Assembly (NCBI GenBank): GCA_016929175.1
Contig: JAFGJI010000047.1
Span: 1-18,931, forward strand
DNA from: Thermoplasmatota archaeon
Lineage (GTDB): Archaea; Thermoplasmatota; Penumbrarchaeia; Penumbrarchaeales; Penumbrarchaeaceae
Direction: 5' to 3'
DNA: 18,931 nucleotides
Positions within the stretch are counted from its first letter, which is position 1. Each line of letters starts with the position of its first letter. Below, piece by piece: positions 1-7,400 of this stretch. The notes under the pieces were generated by a model. The model did no database searches, was not told the origin of the DNA, and saw nothing but the letters and a program-made list of their open reading frames with translations. A program made the position numbers and the translations under genes.

Positions 1-627
1 CGCAGGATCGCGGACGCGGAGAGGTTCCGAAGGAAAACATCGGAGTTCATAAAAGACCTCAACGAGAGAATAAAAGAACACTGCGCTGATCTGATGGTCC
101 CCTGCGTTGACCTTTACAAGGCTCTGGGTTCCCCTGATCGACCGGATCTCCTGGACCCGGAGTTCGCCATTGGCGACAACGCCCACCTGAACCTGGAAGG
201 CCAGAAGAGGATGGCAAAGGCCTTCCACGAGGAATATTTCAAAGAAGCAGAATTCGACATCGTCGTCTGCATAGGTGACTCCCACACCCAGGGGTTTCCC
301 GTCCGAGACGATTCCAGGAACCTCCTCCCCATCGAACTGGACATCGACAGCCCCCACCAGTACCCTTACTGGCTGGCAAAATGGACCAGAAAGACCTTCA
401 TGAACGCCGGTGTGGCGGGGAACACTCTCTACGGGATGAGGAACCGCTTCGAGAGCGACGTCCTCCCCTACTTCCCGGACCACTGCTGCATCCAGGGGGG
501 AACCAACGATTCCCTTCTGGGCATATCTCCGGAGGAATCCCTGGAAGATATGTTGGCGCTTATCGAGAAATGTCTCGAAGCGGAGATAACTCCCGTGGTC
601 GGAACGATACCGCCCCTGGGGTTCTAG
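1..627 (+). CDS. SGNH/GDSL hydrolase-like protein, tandem half-domains (5' partial)
   Basis: The frame is open from base 1, so the true start lies outside the window; 208 residues are visible. Window residues 1-80 look like the C-terminal half of an SGNH hydrolase, ending in the block V catalytic pair DNAHLN (Asp 175-177, His 184-186). Residues from about 87 then begin a second SGNH domain: block I IGDSHTQG (nucleophile Ser codon 280-282), block II-like NAGVAGN, and block III GGTND (Asn 505-507). The frame stops at TAG (625-627) just after IPPLGF, before any second DxxH. So the second domain lacks its catalytic Asp/His. SGNH enzymes are esterases or lipases acting on acyl esters of lipids, glycans or peptidoglycan; the substrate here cannot be told. 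Either the protein has one complete and one truncated domain, or it is a permuted or decaying duplicate. The gene converges on the LSm gene with 7 bases between the stops. Confidence 0.78.
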   Translation, partial: RRIADAERFRRKTSEFIKDLNERIKEHCADLMVPCVDLYKALGSPDRPDLLDPEFAIGDNAHLNLEGQKRMAKAFHEEYFKEAEFDIVVCIGDSHTQGFPVRDDSRNLLPIELDIDSPHQYPYWLAKWTRKTFMNAGVAGNTLYGMRNRFESDVLPYFPDHCCIQGGTNDSLLGISPEESLEDMLALIEKCLEAEITPVVGTIPPLGF

Positions 628-634
628 AAAAAGA

Positions 635-853
635 TTATGACTGGGGGGTGATGGAGACCACGTTGTTCCCCCGGAGGATGACGGTCCCCAGCCTTCTCCT
701 GGCGCCGTCGTTCTCCTCCTCGGTCCCCTCGAGGACCATGTTCATGTACTCATCGTAACCGGTGAGCTTCCCTTCCATTATCCTGCCATCCTTGAGCTTT
801 ATGGAGACATGTTTGTCGACGCTCTTCTCGAGGATGTTCTGGGGCATGGCCAT
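635..853 (-). CDS. Sm-like archaeal RNA-binding protein (LSm)
   Basis: 72-residue Sm-fold protein starting MAMPQNILEK. The Sm1 motif covers VSIKLKDGRIMEGKLTGYD and the RNA-contacting loop DEYMNMVL. The Sm2 motif is LGTVILRGNNVV with the usual Arg-Gly. Archaeal LSm proteins form heptameric rings that bind U-rich RNA and act in RNA metabolism in the cytosol; length and motif spacing fit the family. An ATG further upstream at 883 is open (82 residues). I prefer 853 because a TATA box at 898-904 would place transcription start near 875, after the 883 codon, and because an AGGTGG-type SD lies about 6 bases before 853. ATG 847 is also possible. The stop (TAA) is followed on the minus strand by five Ts (632-628), a likely weak terminator. 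Confidence 0.95.
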   Translation of the reverse strand: MAMPQNILEKSVDKHVSIKLKDGRIMEGKLTGYDEYMNMVLEGTEEENDGARRRLGTVILRGNNVVSITPQS

Positions 854-896
854 CTGATACCACCTGGAAAAGCAGAAGGGCATCTCTTATTTGAAA

Positions 897-905
897 CTTT
901 ATATC
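897..905 (-). promoter_or_regulatory. TATA box for the LSm gene
   Basis: Minus-strand GATATAAAG centred near 901. The usual archaeal spacing of 25-27 bases puts the transcription start at about 874-876, giving a leader of about 21 bases with an SD before ATG 853. The zinc-ribbon gene ends only about 25 bases upstream, so LSm seems to have its own promoter rather than relying on read-through. Confidence 0.6.
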
Positions 906-927
906 CCCCTTGAAGAAAACAACTTCC

Positions 928-1566
928 TCATTCGTTCCAGTGGCCGCAGTGCGGGCATCTCCAGGAAAACTGCCTTGGATAGGGTTTGTCGCAGTTGCGG
1001 CACCTGAACTCGGCTTGGCACATCATGCATATCGTCGCCATTGCGGGCAGGGGAGACCCGCAAACTGGGCAGGTCAGGAGAAGTCCGCACTTTGTACATG
1101 TGCTCGCGAACTTGCTGACCGCCTCACCGCACTGAGGGCATGCTACCTCCAGATCCCTGTCGCAGTACTGGCAGACCCCGGTCCCCATGCATTCCTTGCA
1201 CTTCAGTACGAGATATCTCCTCCTTCTCCCCTTGCATGCCACGCATTTTCCGGAGCCTTTGCAGACCGGGCACATCACCCCGTAGGCCTCCCGGTTCCTC
1301 TTGTAATCGGCCGTGGGGTCCGCCCTCTCGAGGGCCTTCCTCTCGGCGTCCTTTGCCGGTTTTGGCGGCTCTTTGAGCTCGAAACCCTCCACCTTTATGG
1401 TATCGGTCACCCCGTCCATGTCGTAGGTCTTGGCATCCAGGGAGGGCTCTATGACATCGGCTCCCTCGGGGGCCTTGAAGTCCTCCGAAAGGGAGAACTC
1501 CATCGTCCTTGCCTTCCGAAGCTCCTTCGTGAGATCGAAGGTTTCCTCTTCCTCGTTCACTCCCAC
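928..1566 (-). CDS. Cysteine-rich protein with DnaJ-type CxxCxGxG motifs and tandem zinc ribbons
   Basis: 212 residues, GTG start. Residues 1-95 are acidic or mixed, contain no cysteine, and look poorly ordered (two Pro/Lys stretches). Residues 99-207 hold ten CxxC pairs: C99/102, C108/111, C123/126, C132/135, C143/146, C157/160, C166/169, C180/183, C189/192 and C204/207, enough for about five zinc sites. The first four pairs read CPVCKGSG, CVACKG, CKECMGTG and CQYC, the pattern of the DnaJ (Hsp40) central zinc domain, but no J domain is present. The last six resemble double zinc ribbons (CPQCG..CTKCG, CPVCG..CMMC, CRNC..CPHCG). A role in protein or nucleic-acid binding is plausible but I cannot name it. 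No SD is visible. A TATA-like box 21-26 bases upstream suggests a leaderless message from GTG 1566 or from the in-frame GTG 1560. Confidence 0.87.
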   Translation of the reverse strand: MGVNEEEETFDLTKELRKARTMEFSLSEDFKAPEGADVIEPSLDAKTYDMDGVTDTIKVEGFELKEPPKPAKDAERKALERADPTADYKRNREAYGVMCPVCKGSGKCVACKGRRRRYLVLKCKECMGTGVCQYCDRDLEVACPQCGEAVSKFASTCTKCGLLLTCPVCGSPLPAMATICMMCQAEFRCRNCDKPYPRQFSWRCPHCGHWNE

Positions 1567-1580
1567 CGTATCGTTCGGAA

Positions 1581-1596
1581 GGTATTAATTGATACC
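1581..1596 (-). promoter_or_regulatory. TATA box inside an inverted repeat, zinc-ribbon gene promoter
   Basis: The sequence GGTATTAATTGATACC is an inverted repeat with 5-base arms GGTAT/ATACC around a near-symmetric AT core. On the minus strand the core supplies a TATA-like AATTAATAC centred near 1587, about 21-27 bases before the candidate GTG starts (1566, 1560). A palindrome directly over the TATA box is a classic place for a repressor to block TBP; that role is inferred. Confidence 0.4.
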
Positions 1597-1636
1597 CTCC
1601 CCGCATCATCCCACCACGAAACAATTCGCAGAAAAC

Positions 1637-1645
1637 AATTAATAA
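1637..1645 (+). promoter_or_regulatory. TATA box for the DUF92 gene (leaderless)
   Basis: AATTAATAA centred at 1641 lies 27 bases before ATG 1668, with the purine-rich GAAAAC (BRE-like) just upstream. No SD precedes the ATG, so transcription and translation probably begin at the same base. AAACAATT occurs twice in the same orientation (1619-1626 and 1633-1640), the second overlapping the box. Confidence 0.55.
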
Positions 1646-1667
1646 GGGGTCGGTTCTGGGGAGCCCG

Positions 1668-2462
1668 ATGTCCGACGTGCTGACATCCCTGATACCGCAG
1701 CCCGAGGGGATCACACTGGTCCTCGGATCGTCCCTCTGCCTTCTTCTGGGGATATTCTCCTATTTCAGGAAGGTCCTCGACCTCAAGGCGAGCATTCTCG
1801 CATCCGCTCTGGGTTTTATGATAATAATCTACTCGGACTTCTTCTGGTTCTTCCTCCTTCTCCTGTTCCTCGCGGCCTCCTACATCGTCACGATGTGGAG
1901 ATATTCGGCAAAGGACAGGAAGGGACTCTCCCAGGGGCAATTGGGAGAAAGGGGGGTGAGGAATGTTCTCTCCAACGGGGCAATACCATTTGTCATCGTT
2001 CTCACCTCGGGCCTCCTTGACGAGATATCTGCCGGACTGGCAGGTTTCCTGTTCATTATCTCGATAGCCATAGCCACATCCGACACCTTCGCAAGCGAGA
2101 TCGGGATCGTGGCAAGGAAGCCCCGGATGATCACCAGTCCCAAGACGATAGTGAAGCCGGGGGTGGACGGCGGGGTCTCACTGCTCGGCAATACGGCCGC
2201 GTTCCTCGGTGCCTTGATAATAGGGATCGGCGGATATTTCCTGGTCACGGACAGGTTGACGACCATCGGACCTCACGGACTCGAAGCTGGCGTCCTGGTG
2301 GTTATGGTCGCAGTCGTGGTCGGATGGTTCGGATGCCAGTTCGACAGTCTTCTGGGAGCCACCCTCCAGAGAAAGGGCCTCGTATCGAACGACATGGTGA
2401 ACTTCTTGACCATCCTTGTCGGAATGGTCTTCTCCCTGCCGTTGTACTTTTTACTTTATTAG
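1668..2462 (+). CDS. DUF92/TMEM19 family integral membrane protein
   Basis: 264 residues with about six to seven hydrophobic helices (roughly 15-31, 42-75, 103-113, 120-137, 170-192, 205-222, 245-264). Family signatures are in order: GERGVRNVLSNG (93-104), ATSDTFASEIG (136-146), PGVDGGVSLLGN (164-175), GCQFDSLLGATLQ (222-234) and SNDMVNFL (240-247). The conserved Asp/Asn/Glu residues sit at membrane edges, as expected for a lipid-substrate enzyme. The plant member VTE6 is a phytyl-phosphate kinase, so an isoprenoid (geranylgeranyl) phosphate kinase role in archaeal lipid metabolism is a reasonable but untested guess. The gene is divergent from the zinc-ribbon gene. It stops at TAG 80 bases before GpmI, which has its own promoter candidate. 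Confidence 0.93.
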   Translation: MSDVLTSLIPQPEGITLVLGSSLCLLLGIFSYFRKVLDLKASILASALGFMIIIYSDFFWFFLLLLFLAASYIVTMWRYSAKDRKGLSQGQLGERGVRNVLSNGAIPFVIVLTSGLLDEISAGLAGFLFIISIAIATSDTFASEIGIVARKPRMITSPKTIVKPGVDGGVSLLGNTAAFLGALIIGIGGYFLVTDRLTTIGPHGLEAGVLVVMVAVVVGWFGCQFDSLLGATLQRKGLVSNDMVNFLTILVGMVFSLPLYFLLY

Positions 2463-2478
2463 ACAGGTACTCGCCTGT
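2463..2478 (+). other. Short inverted repeat after the DUF92 gene
   Basis: ACAGG (2463-2467) and CCTGT (2474-2478) form a 5-bp stem with a 6-base loop directly after the DUF92 stop codon. No T-run follows it; T-rich sequence (TTTTTACTTTATTAG) comes just before. It could mark the transcript end or be chance. Confidence 0.25.
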
Positions 2479-2492
2479 ATCATACCGAAAGG

Positions 2493-2499
2493 CTATTTT
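2493..2499 (+). promoter_or_regulatory. Candidate TATA box for the phosphoglycerate mutase gene
   Basis: CTATTTT, preceded by the purine-rich CCGAAAGG, is centred about 46 bases before ATG 2542. That predicts a start near 2522 and a leader of about 20 bases carrying AGGAAGG (2527-2533) at SD distance. The spacing is self-consistent; the box itself is weak. Confidence 0.4.
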
Positions 2500-2541
2500 G
2501 TGGAATGCACATACAAGGCGAAAGGTAGGAAGGCGTGGTGA

Positions 2542-4104
2542 ATGAACGAGTTCCCGTTGACCAAAAAGATGCTCCTGGTGATATTGGATGGCTGGGGACA
2601 CAGCGACGAGGTGGAGTACAATGCGATCAGGCAGGCAAGGACCCCGAACTTCGATTCCCTGATCGAAGGATATCCCCATCGCCTGATAGAGGCGTCCGGA
2701 GAATTCGTGGGCCTGCCCGAAGGCCAGATGGGGAACAGCGAGGTCGGGCATCTTACCCTGGGGTCCGGAAGGACCGTATACCAGCCTCTTGTCAGGATAA
2801 ACAAAGCGGTCCAGAACGGCGCCATCAGGAACAACGAAGAGCTCATGAAGGGAATGGAGAGGGTCAAGATCAACAACGGCACCCTGCATCTGATGGGCCT
2901 CGCTTCCCGGGGCGGGGTCCACAGCCACATATCCCATCTCTACGGGATACTCTGGATGGCCCTTTCCATGGACATCGAGAAGGTACGTATACACGCTATC
3001 ACCGACGGCAGGGATGTGCCGCCCGATTCCGCCCTTTCCGATATAAGGGAGCTGCAGGAATGGATATCAAAGAACGACACCAAGGGCAGGATCAGGATAG
3101 CATCGATAATGGGACGTTTCTACGCAATGGACCGGGACCGCAGGTGGGAGCGAACGCAGAAGGCGTTCAGATATTATGTGGTTCCTCAGGAGAACCAGCA
3201 CAGGGACCCGGTCCAGGCCGTCAGGGGATCCTACGAACGGAGCGAGACAGACGAGTTCATAAGCCCTGTACAGCTCGTCGATGATGAAGAAAAACCTCTC
3301 GGCCTGATAGAGGACGAGGATACCCTCATCTTCTTCAATTTCCGGCCGGACAGGGCAAGACAGATCATGAAGGCTTTCATCTACCCGTTCTTCGATGGGT
3401 TCGTTCGCGACAGGGTCGTGCGTCCATACTTCGTCGCCATGACAGATTACGACGATGCTGTCTACACCCATGTCGCCTTCTCCGAGGAGAAGATAACGCA
3501 TACCATCGGGGAGCTGGTCTCGACCTCGGGCCTGAGGCAGCTCCGGATCGCGGAGACCGAGAAATATGCTCATGTTACATTCTTCTTCAGCGGCGGAAGG
3601 GAGGATCTGTTCAAAGGAGAGAGCAGGATACTGGTCCCGTCGCCCAAGGTCAAGACCTACGACCTTCAGCCCGAAATGTCCGCGATCGAGCTGACGGACA
3701 GGATGGAGGAGGAGCTCGAGGGAGGGACCTTCGATCTTGGGGTTCTGAACTATGCGAATACGGATATGGTGGGTCATACCGGGATCATGGAGGCAGCTGT
3801 CAGGGCCGCCGAGACCGTCGATGTCTGCCTCGGGAGACTGGTCCCCCGTGCATTGAAGAAAGGATATCATCTCATGATCACCGCCGACCACGGCAATGCC
3901 GAGCACATGTGGAACTTCGAGAAGAACATGCCCTTCACCGCGCACACCACGAACCCTGTCTATCTGATCTATGCGGGAAAGGGGATCTCCAAGGATATGA
4001 AGCTCAGGAATGGCGTCGGGACCATAGCGGACGTCAGCCCGACGATCCTGAAGCAGATGGGGCTTCCGATCCATCCTTCCATGTCCGGGACCCCTTTCAC
4101 ATGA
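2542..4104 (+). CDS. gpmI: 2,3-bisphosphoglycerate-independent phosphoglycerate mutase (GpmI type)
   Basis: 520 residues, close to the usual 510-515 of GpmI. It interconverts 3- and 2-phosphoglycerate in cytosolic glycolysis and gluconeogenesis through a phosphoserine intermediate and two Mn ions. Alkaline-phosphatase-type metal residues are visible: D16 in DGWG, the nucleophile S66 in GQMGNSEVGH, D408 and H412 in NTDMVGHTG, D449/H450 in TADHGN, and H467 in TAHT. The substrate-binding insert domain shows GGVHSH (124-129), TDGRDVPP (154-161), GRFYAMDRD (191-199) and FRPDRARQ (267-274). No key residue is missing. A TGA lies directly before ATG 2542 in frame, so this is the earliest start, and an SD-like AGGAAGG sits 8 bases upstream. 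Many archaea use the distinct ApgM enzyme instead, so the GpmI form may reflect old acquisition from bacteria. Confidence 0.97.
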   Translation: MNEFPLTKKMLLVILDGWGHSDEVEYNAIRQARTPNFDSLIEGYPHRLIEASGEFVGLPEGQMGNSEVGHLTLGSGRTVYQPLVRINKAVQNGAIRNNEELMKGMERVKINNGTLHLMGLASRGGVHSHISHLYGILWMALSMDIEKVRIHAITDGRDVPPDSALSDIRELQEWISKNDTKGRIRIASIMGRFYAMDRDRRWERTQKAFRYYVVPQENQHRDPVQAVRGSYERSETDEFISPVQLVDDEEKPLGLIEDEDTLIFFNFRPDRARQIMKAFIYPFFDGFVRDRVVRPYFVAMTDYDDAVYTHVAFSEEKITHTIGELVSTSGLRQLRIAETEKYAHVTFFFSGGREDLFKGESRILVPSPKVKTYDLQPEMSAIELTDRMEEELEGGTFDLGVLNYANTDMVGHTGIMEAAVRAAETVDVCLGRLVPRALKKGYHLMITADHGNAEHMWNFEKNMPFTAHTTNPVYLIYAGKGISKDMKLRNGVGTIADVSPTILKQMGLPIHPSMSGTPFT

Positions 4105-4121
4105 GCCATGACGAAAATACC

Positions 4122-4143
4122 GGACCCTGTCCAGACATTTTTT
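4122..4143 (+). terminator. Likely terminator of the phosphoglycerate mutase gene
   Basis: GGAC (4122-4125), loop CCT, GTCC (4129-4132), then five bases and a T6 run (4138-4143), starting 18 bases after the stop. The stem is short, but archaeal termination depends mainly on the T-run. Confidence 0.5.
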
Positions 4144-4221
4144 CCAGCTTCCGGTGGACGTGATATCGGGGTCTTTCTTTCCTTGAAAGCGGTCCAGTAC
4201 GGTTCACATGAGTAAATTATA

Positions 4222-4230
4222 TTTATAAAA
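4222..4230 (+). promoter_or_regulatory. Distal TATA-like box upstream of the surface-protein cassette
   Basis: TTTATAAAA within the palindrome TTATATTTATAA (4217-4228). A start near 4252 would give a leader of about 200 bases before ATG 4453, or a separate small RNA. Because the palindrome is symmetric it could also bind TBP in the other direction. Confidence 0.45.
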
Positions 4231-4344
4231 ACCAACATCAATGGGTCGGAACAGTGACTATCCGGTATGTTGGAGGCGACCTGGGCAAAGGATGACAAAA
4301 ATGGTACGGCCAGATGTTTACTGGCACCCTTGAAAGATACAAAA

Positions 4345-4354
4345 CTTAAAATAT
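4345..4354 (+). promoter_or_regulatory. Proximal TATA-like box of the surface-protein cassette
   Basis: CTTAAAATAT centred near 4350 predicts a start near 4376 and a leader of about 76 bases with the SD GGAGGT. It is the nearer of two candidates for driving the five-gene cassette. Confidence 0.45.
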
Positions 4355-4452
4355 GTATCCGGTGTTAGAGGGCATCAATCCCGCCCATTTTCCTTGTGGG
4401 GCCATCCTATCTCAGTGATCTAACCTGACTGCTGGATTCGTGGAGGTATAAC

Positions 4453-7400
4453 ATGAGAAAGAGCCTGGTGATGCTCGTTTTGTTGGCAATGATAGCCACA
4501 TCATTATTCGGCATGATGGAAAACACTTCTGGGAGAATCGAATATACTGTTCCAGCGGACCAGGAGGACCCCCTGGGATCTTACGGGGACCCGGTCCAGG
4601 AACTGACGGATCCGATCGAGGAAGTATCCGATGGTCTTTTCGTCGGACCTCGGCCGGAGCTTTCCCTGTTCCCGGAAGAGGCCTTGCCTGTCGGGATGGA
4701 AGATGTTGGGCTGGATTGGCCCCGGAACGAGGAAGAGACCAGGGACCCCACAAGGGGTGCCGTGAACACCTCCAGCCTCATATACATCCAGGAAGCGCCA
4801 AAGAAGGTCTATTACAACGACGAGGTAAGGCTGGCCGGACTTCTTCTCGAGGACAACAACTCGGACGGGGAGAGGAATTCGGGTGATTACCCCATTGTGA
4901 ACGAATTCGTTAAACTTCAGTGGGCAGATGGAACTGAGTTTTATTTCGAGGCCGACCTCAGGACCGAATGGGACAACCAGGAACTGAACTTGACCGCGGG
5001 CAGGTTCTCGATGCCCTCGAAGTTCCTGGGGAACGATACCGATCCCGTAAAAATGTACGCCAACGTGACATCCATCTCGGCCAATCCCATCGAGCTGCGG
5101 CTTTACTACCAAGGCGTCTGGACCGTCGACGGTGCAAGGTTCTACAATATTACACAGGATATCTACAATGTCCTCTGGGATAAAAAGATCGGAGTGGACG
5201 ACGACGGAGATGCCGCCCTGCTCCAGAGCAACGGCATCGATGATGACCATGACGGTGTCATCGACGACGGTGCACCGGGCATCCCCAAGAGCGGATGGCC
5301 CGAGGGGGTGGACGAGGAGGACTTCGAGTTCGATGACCAGGGGAACCCGATAGACACCGACGGGGACGGATTGATCGACGAGGACCCAAATGCTTTCATC
5401 GCAAGGAGAGGATACGAGAAAAGGCTCTACGTGGAGATCTGGCACAAGACCAAGACCACCATTGAGGTTGAGGGGTCGGACCTCATAGATGTCGGGGACA
5501 CTTTTAAAGTGAGCGGGATGATAGAGGACACATCCTATGCAAATACCATCATGGGTACAAAGACCATGAGGCTCTTCTGGGACGGCCAGCCCGTCGCCGA
5601 AACGGTCGCGCTTCCGGTAGCTTCCCAGTATTTCTCGAAATATGAGTTCACGTTCAGGGTTCCCGACAGAGCTACTGCCGGTGCTCACAGCGTATCGGTG
5701 GAGTTCAGCCCGAGCTACAACATCACGAACAACTATTACTTCGACCCCTCGAACGCCACGACCACGATACATGTGAGGAGGCCCACGAAGGTGATATTCG
5801 ACAATGTGGACCCCAATTACAAGGTAACCTGGGTCTACAGGGGCTCCACGATATGGATCAACGGCTCCATCGTCGACAAGCTCTACTACGAGCGCGAGTT
5901 CACCCATGAGGGGCCGAAACTGTCCATTGATGGCGTGGAATACGGCAACCAGTACAGGTTCAACGTGATGTGGGGTGACCCGATCCAGCCGTTCGCCACC
6001 ATGTGGACCGGACAGTTCATCATCGACGACAACGGGACATTTTCCATAGAATACGATCTTCCCGCAGGGAACCAGCCTCTCGGTGCGGTCACCGTGTTCG
6101 TGGAGACCAACTTCGACGAGAGCCGATATCACGATCCGTTGATGTACTATTCCAATTCGCAGAACTCGACCAGGTTCATGGTCCGGGCTCGCACCGAACT
6201 GAGCATCTGGATAGATCAGAACAAGAACGGTCTCGACGATGAGATAGAGCAGGACCAGTACGGCAATCCGCTCAATACCTACATCACAAGGATCCAGTTC
6301 AAGGATGCCAACGGCAAGGTCTATGACTGGAACTACGCCCGCGTCAGAGGCAGGTTGAAGGACCTATCCCAGTCATCCGGAGCGGTGAGGGTGGGGGTCC
6401 CCAACCAGGAGATCAAGTTCTACTGGGGATTCGGTAAGACCTACCAGAAGTACATAGATCTGGTGACCGATTCCAACGGGAACTTCGAGGTAGACATACC
6501 CATCAGTCCCAACCACGCGCTAGGACCGGTACCTATCAGAGCCTCGTTCGCGTCCGATTACTGGACCAACTACTACGACACATCCACCTACGTGGATGCC
6601 GACGGGCAGCCGTTCTCCGTCGTTTCCTTCACTTCACTATCCATCAATGCATCGGTAGCGGTGAAGGGAAAGGACGTGAGGGTCACGGGTACCTTGCTGG
6701 ACGACCAGCTGGTCGGGATCGGCAACAGGTCCATCAAGATATTCAGGCTGGACAGATGGGACGGGAACTACAACTCCCTCTCCGCTGCCGGCGGAAAGGG
6801 GACTTTCATTGGTACCGCCACAACCAACTCCATCGGTAAGTTCAGCTTCAGCGATTATACCGTCGAGGAGAGGATGAACGTCGGGTCAGTTTGGGTGGTG
6901 GCCGAGTTCGCCGGTTCCGAGGAATTCCCCGACGGACCAGGTGGCGTCAGATATCGAGCGAACGATGCATACACTCACATCATTTCCGTCCCCGACAAGC
7001 TGATCATCACATCGGAGACCGCAGTGGTCCTCGAAACGGTTCCCAATTTTCTTGTGAGGAACGGAGAGGCGAGGATCACCGGCAAGCTGCTGGAATCATA
7101 CAAAGGAAGGTACGACCAGACCCGAGGTGTTGCCGGACAGACCGTGACAGCTTACCTGAAACAGGGAGAAGAGGTCTTCAAGATGGGTGCCCAGAGGACA
7201 AGGAGCGACCCCAACCTCCCCGAGTTCAACGGATACTTCGAGATCAAGACCCAGAACGTACCATCGAAACTCACTGTGGGGAATGTGGAGATCATCGTTG
7301 ATTTCGAACCGGAGATCAGCGCCGAAGGGGTTCCGCTCTACCAGCCGTCCAGCAACAGGACCGTGGCCGAGGTCTGGTCATCCACCCGGGTCAAGGAGGT

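Larger units (their letters stand above)
4105..4452. other. Gene-less stretch of 348 bases with terminator and two promoter candidates
   Basis: I see no convincing coding frame and no tRNA-like fold. From left to right it holds a small hairpin with a T6 run (4122-4143), a strong TATA-like site (4222-4230), a region with an imperfect hairpin GCCAG/CTGGC (4309-4313 and 4321-4325), a second TATA-like site (4345-4354), and the SD GGAGGT (4442-4447) of the next gene. It may include a long leader or a small RNA made from the first promoter. No known riboswitch pattern was recognised. Confidence 0.5.

Noticed and set aside
625..651. TAG read as pyrrolysine to extend the SGNH gene
   Set aside because: Reading through adds only eight residues before TGA and does not restore the missing catalytic half. 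TAG also ends the DUF92 and large surface-protein genes, so it looks like an ordinary stop.
635..883. Longer LSm form starting at ATG 883
   Set aside because: The TATA box at about 901 would place the transcript start after this codon, and the extra residues (MPFCFSRWYQ) do not fit the family.
910..1683. Long plus-strand open frame (257 codons) opposite the zinc-ribbon gene
   Set aside because: No domain signal. It mirrors the cysteine-rich gene, whose CxxC pattern is far too regular to be chance.
3067..4074. Minus-strand open frame of 335 codons opposite gpmI
   Set aside because: Every catalytic motif of GpmI reads on the plus strand; the antisense product has no recognisable features.
4252..4345. 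tRNA or C/D-box RNA in the gene-less stretch
   Set aside because: No cloverleaf or T-loop consensus, and the C-box-like GATGAC has no matching D box with paired ends.
4504..6132. Minus-strand open frame of 542 codons opposite the large surface-protein gene
   Set aside because: It is the antisense of a well-supported coding region; the composition (many V, G, H, D, R) is that of a codon-bias shadow, with no motif or plausible promoter.
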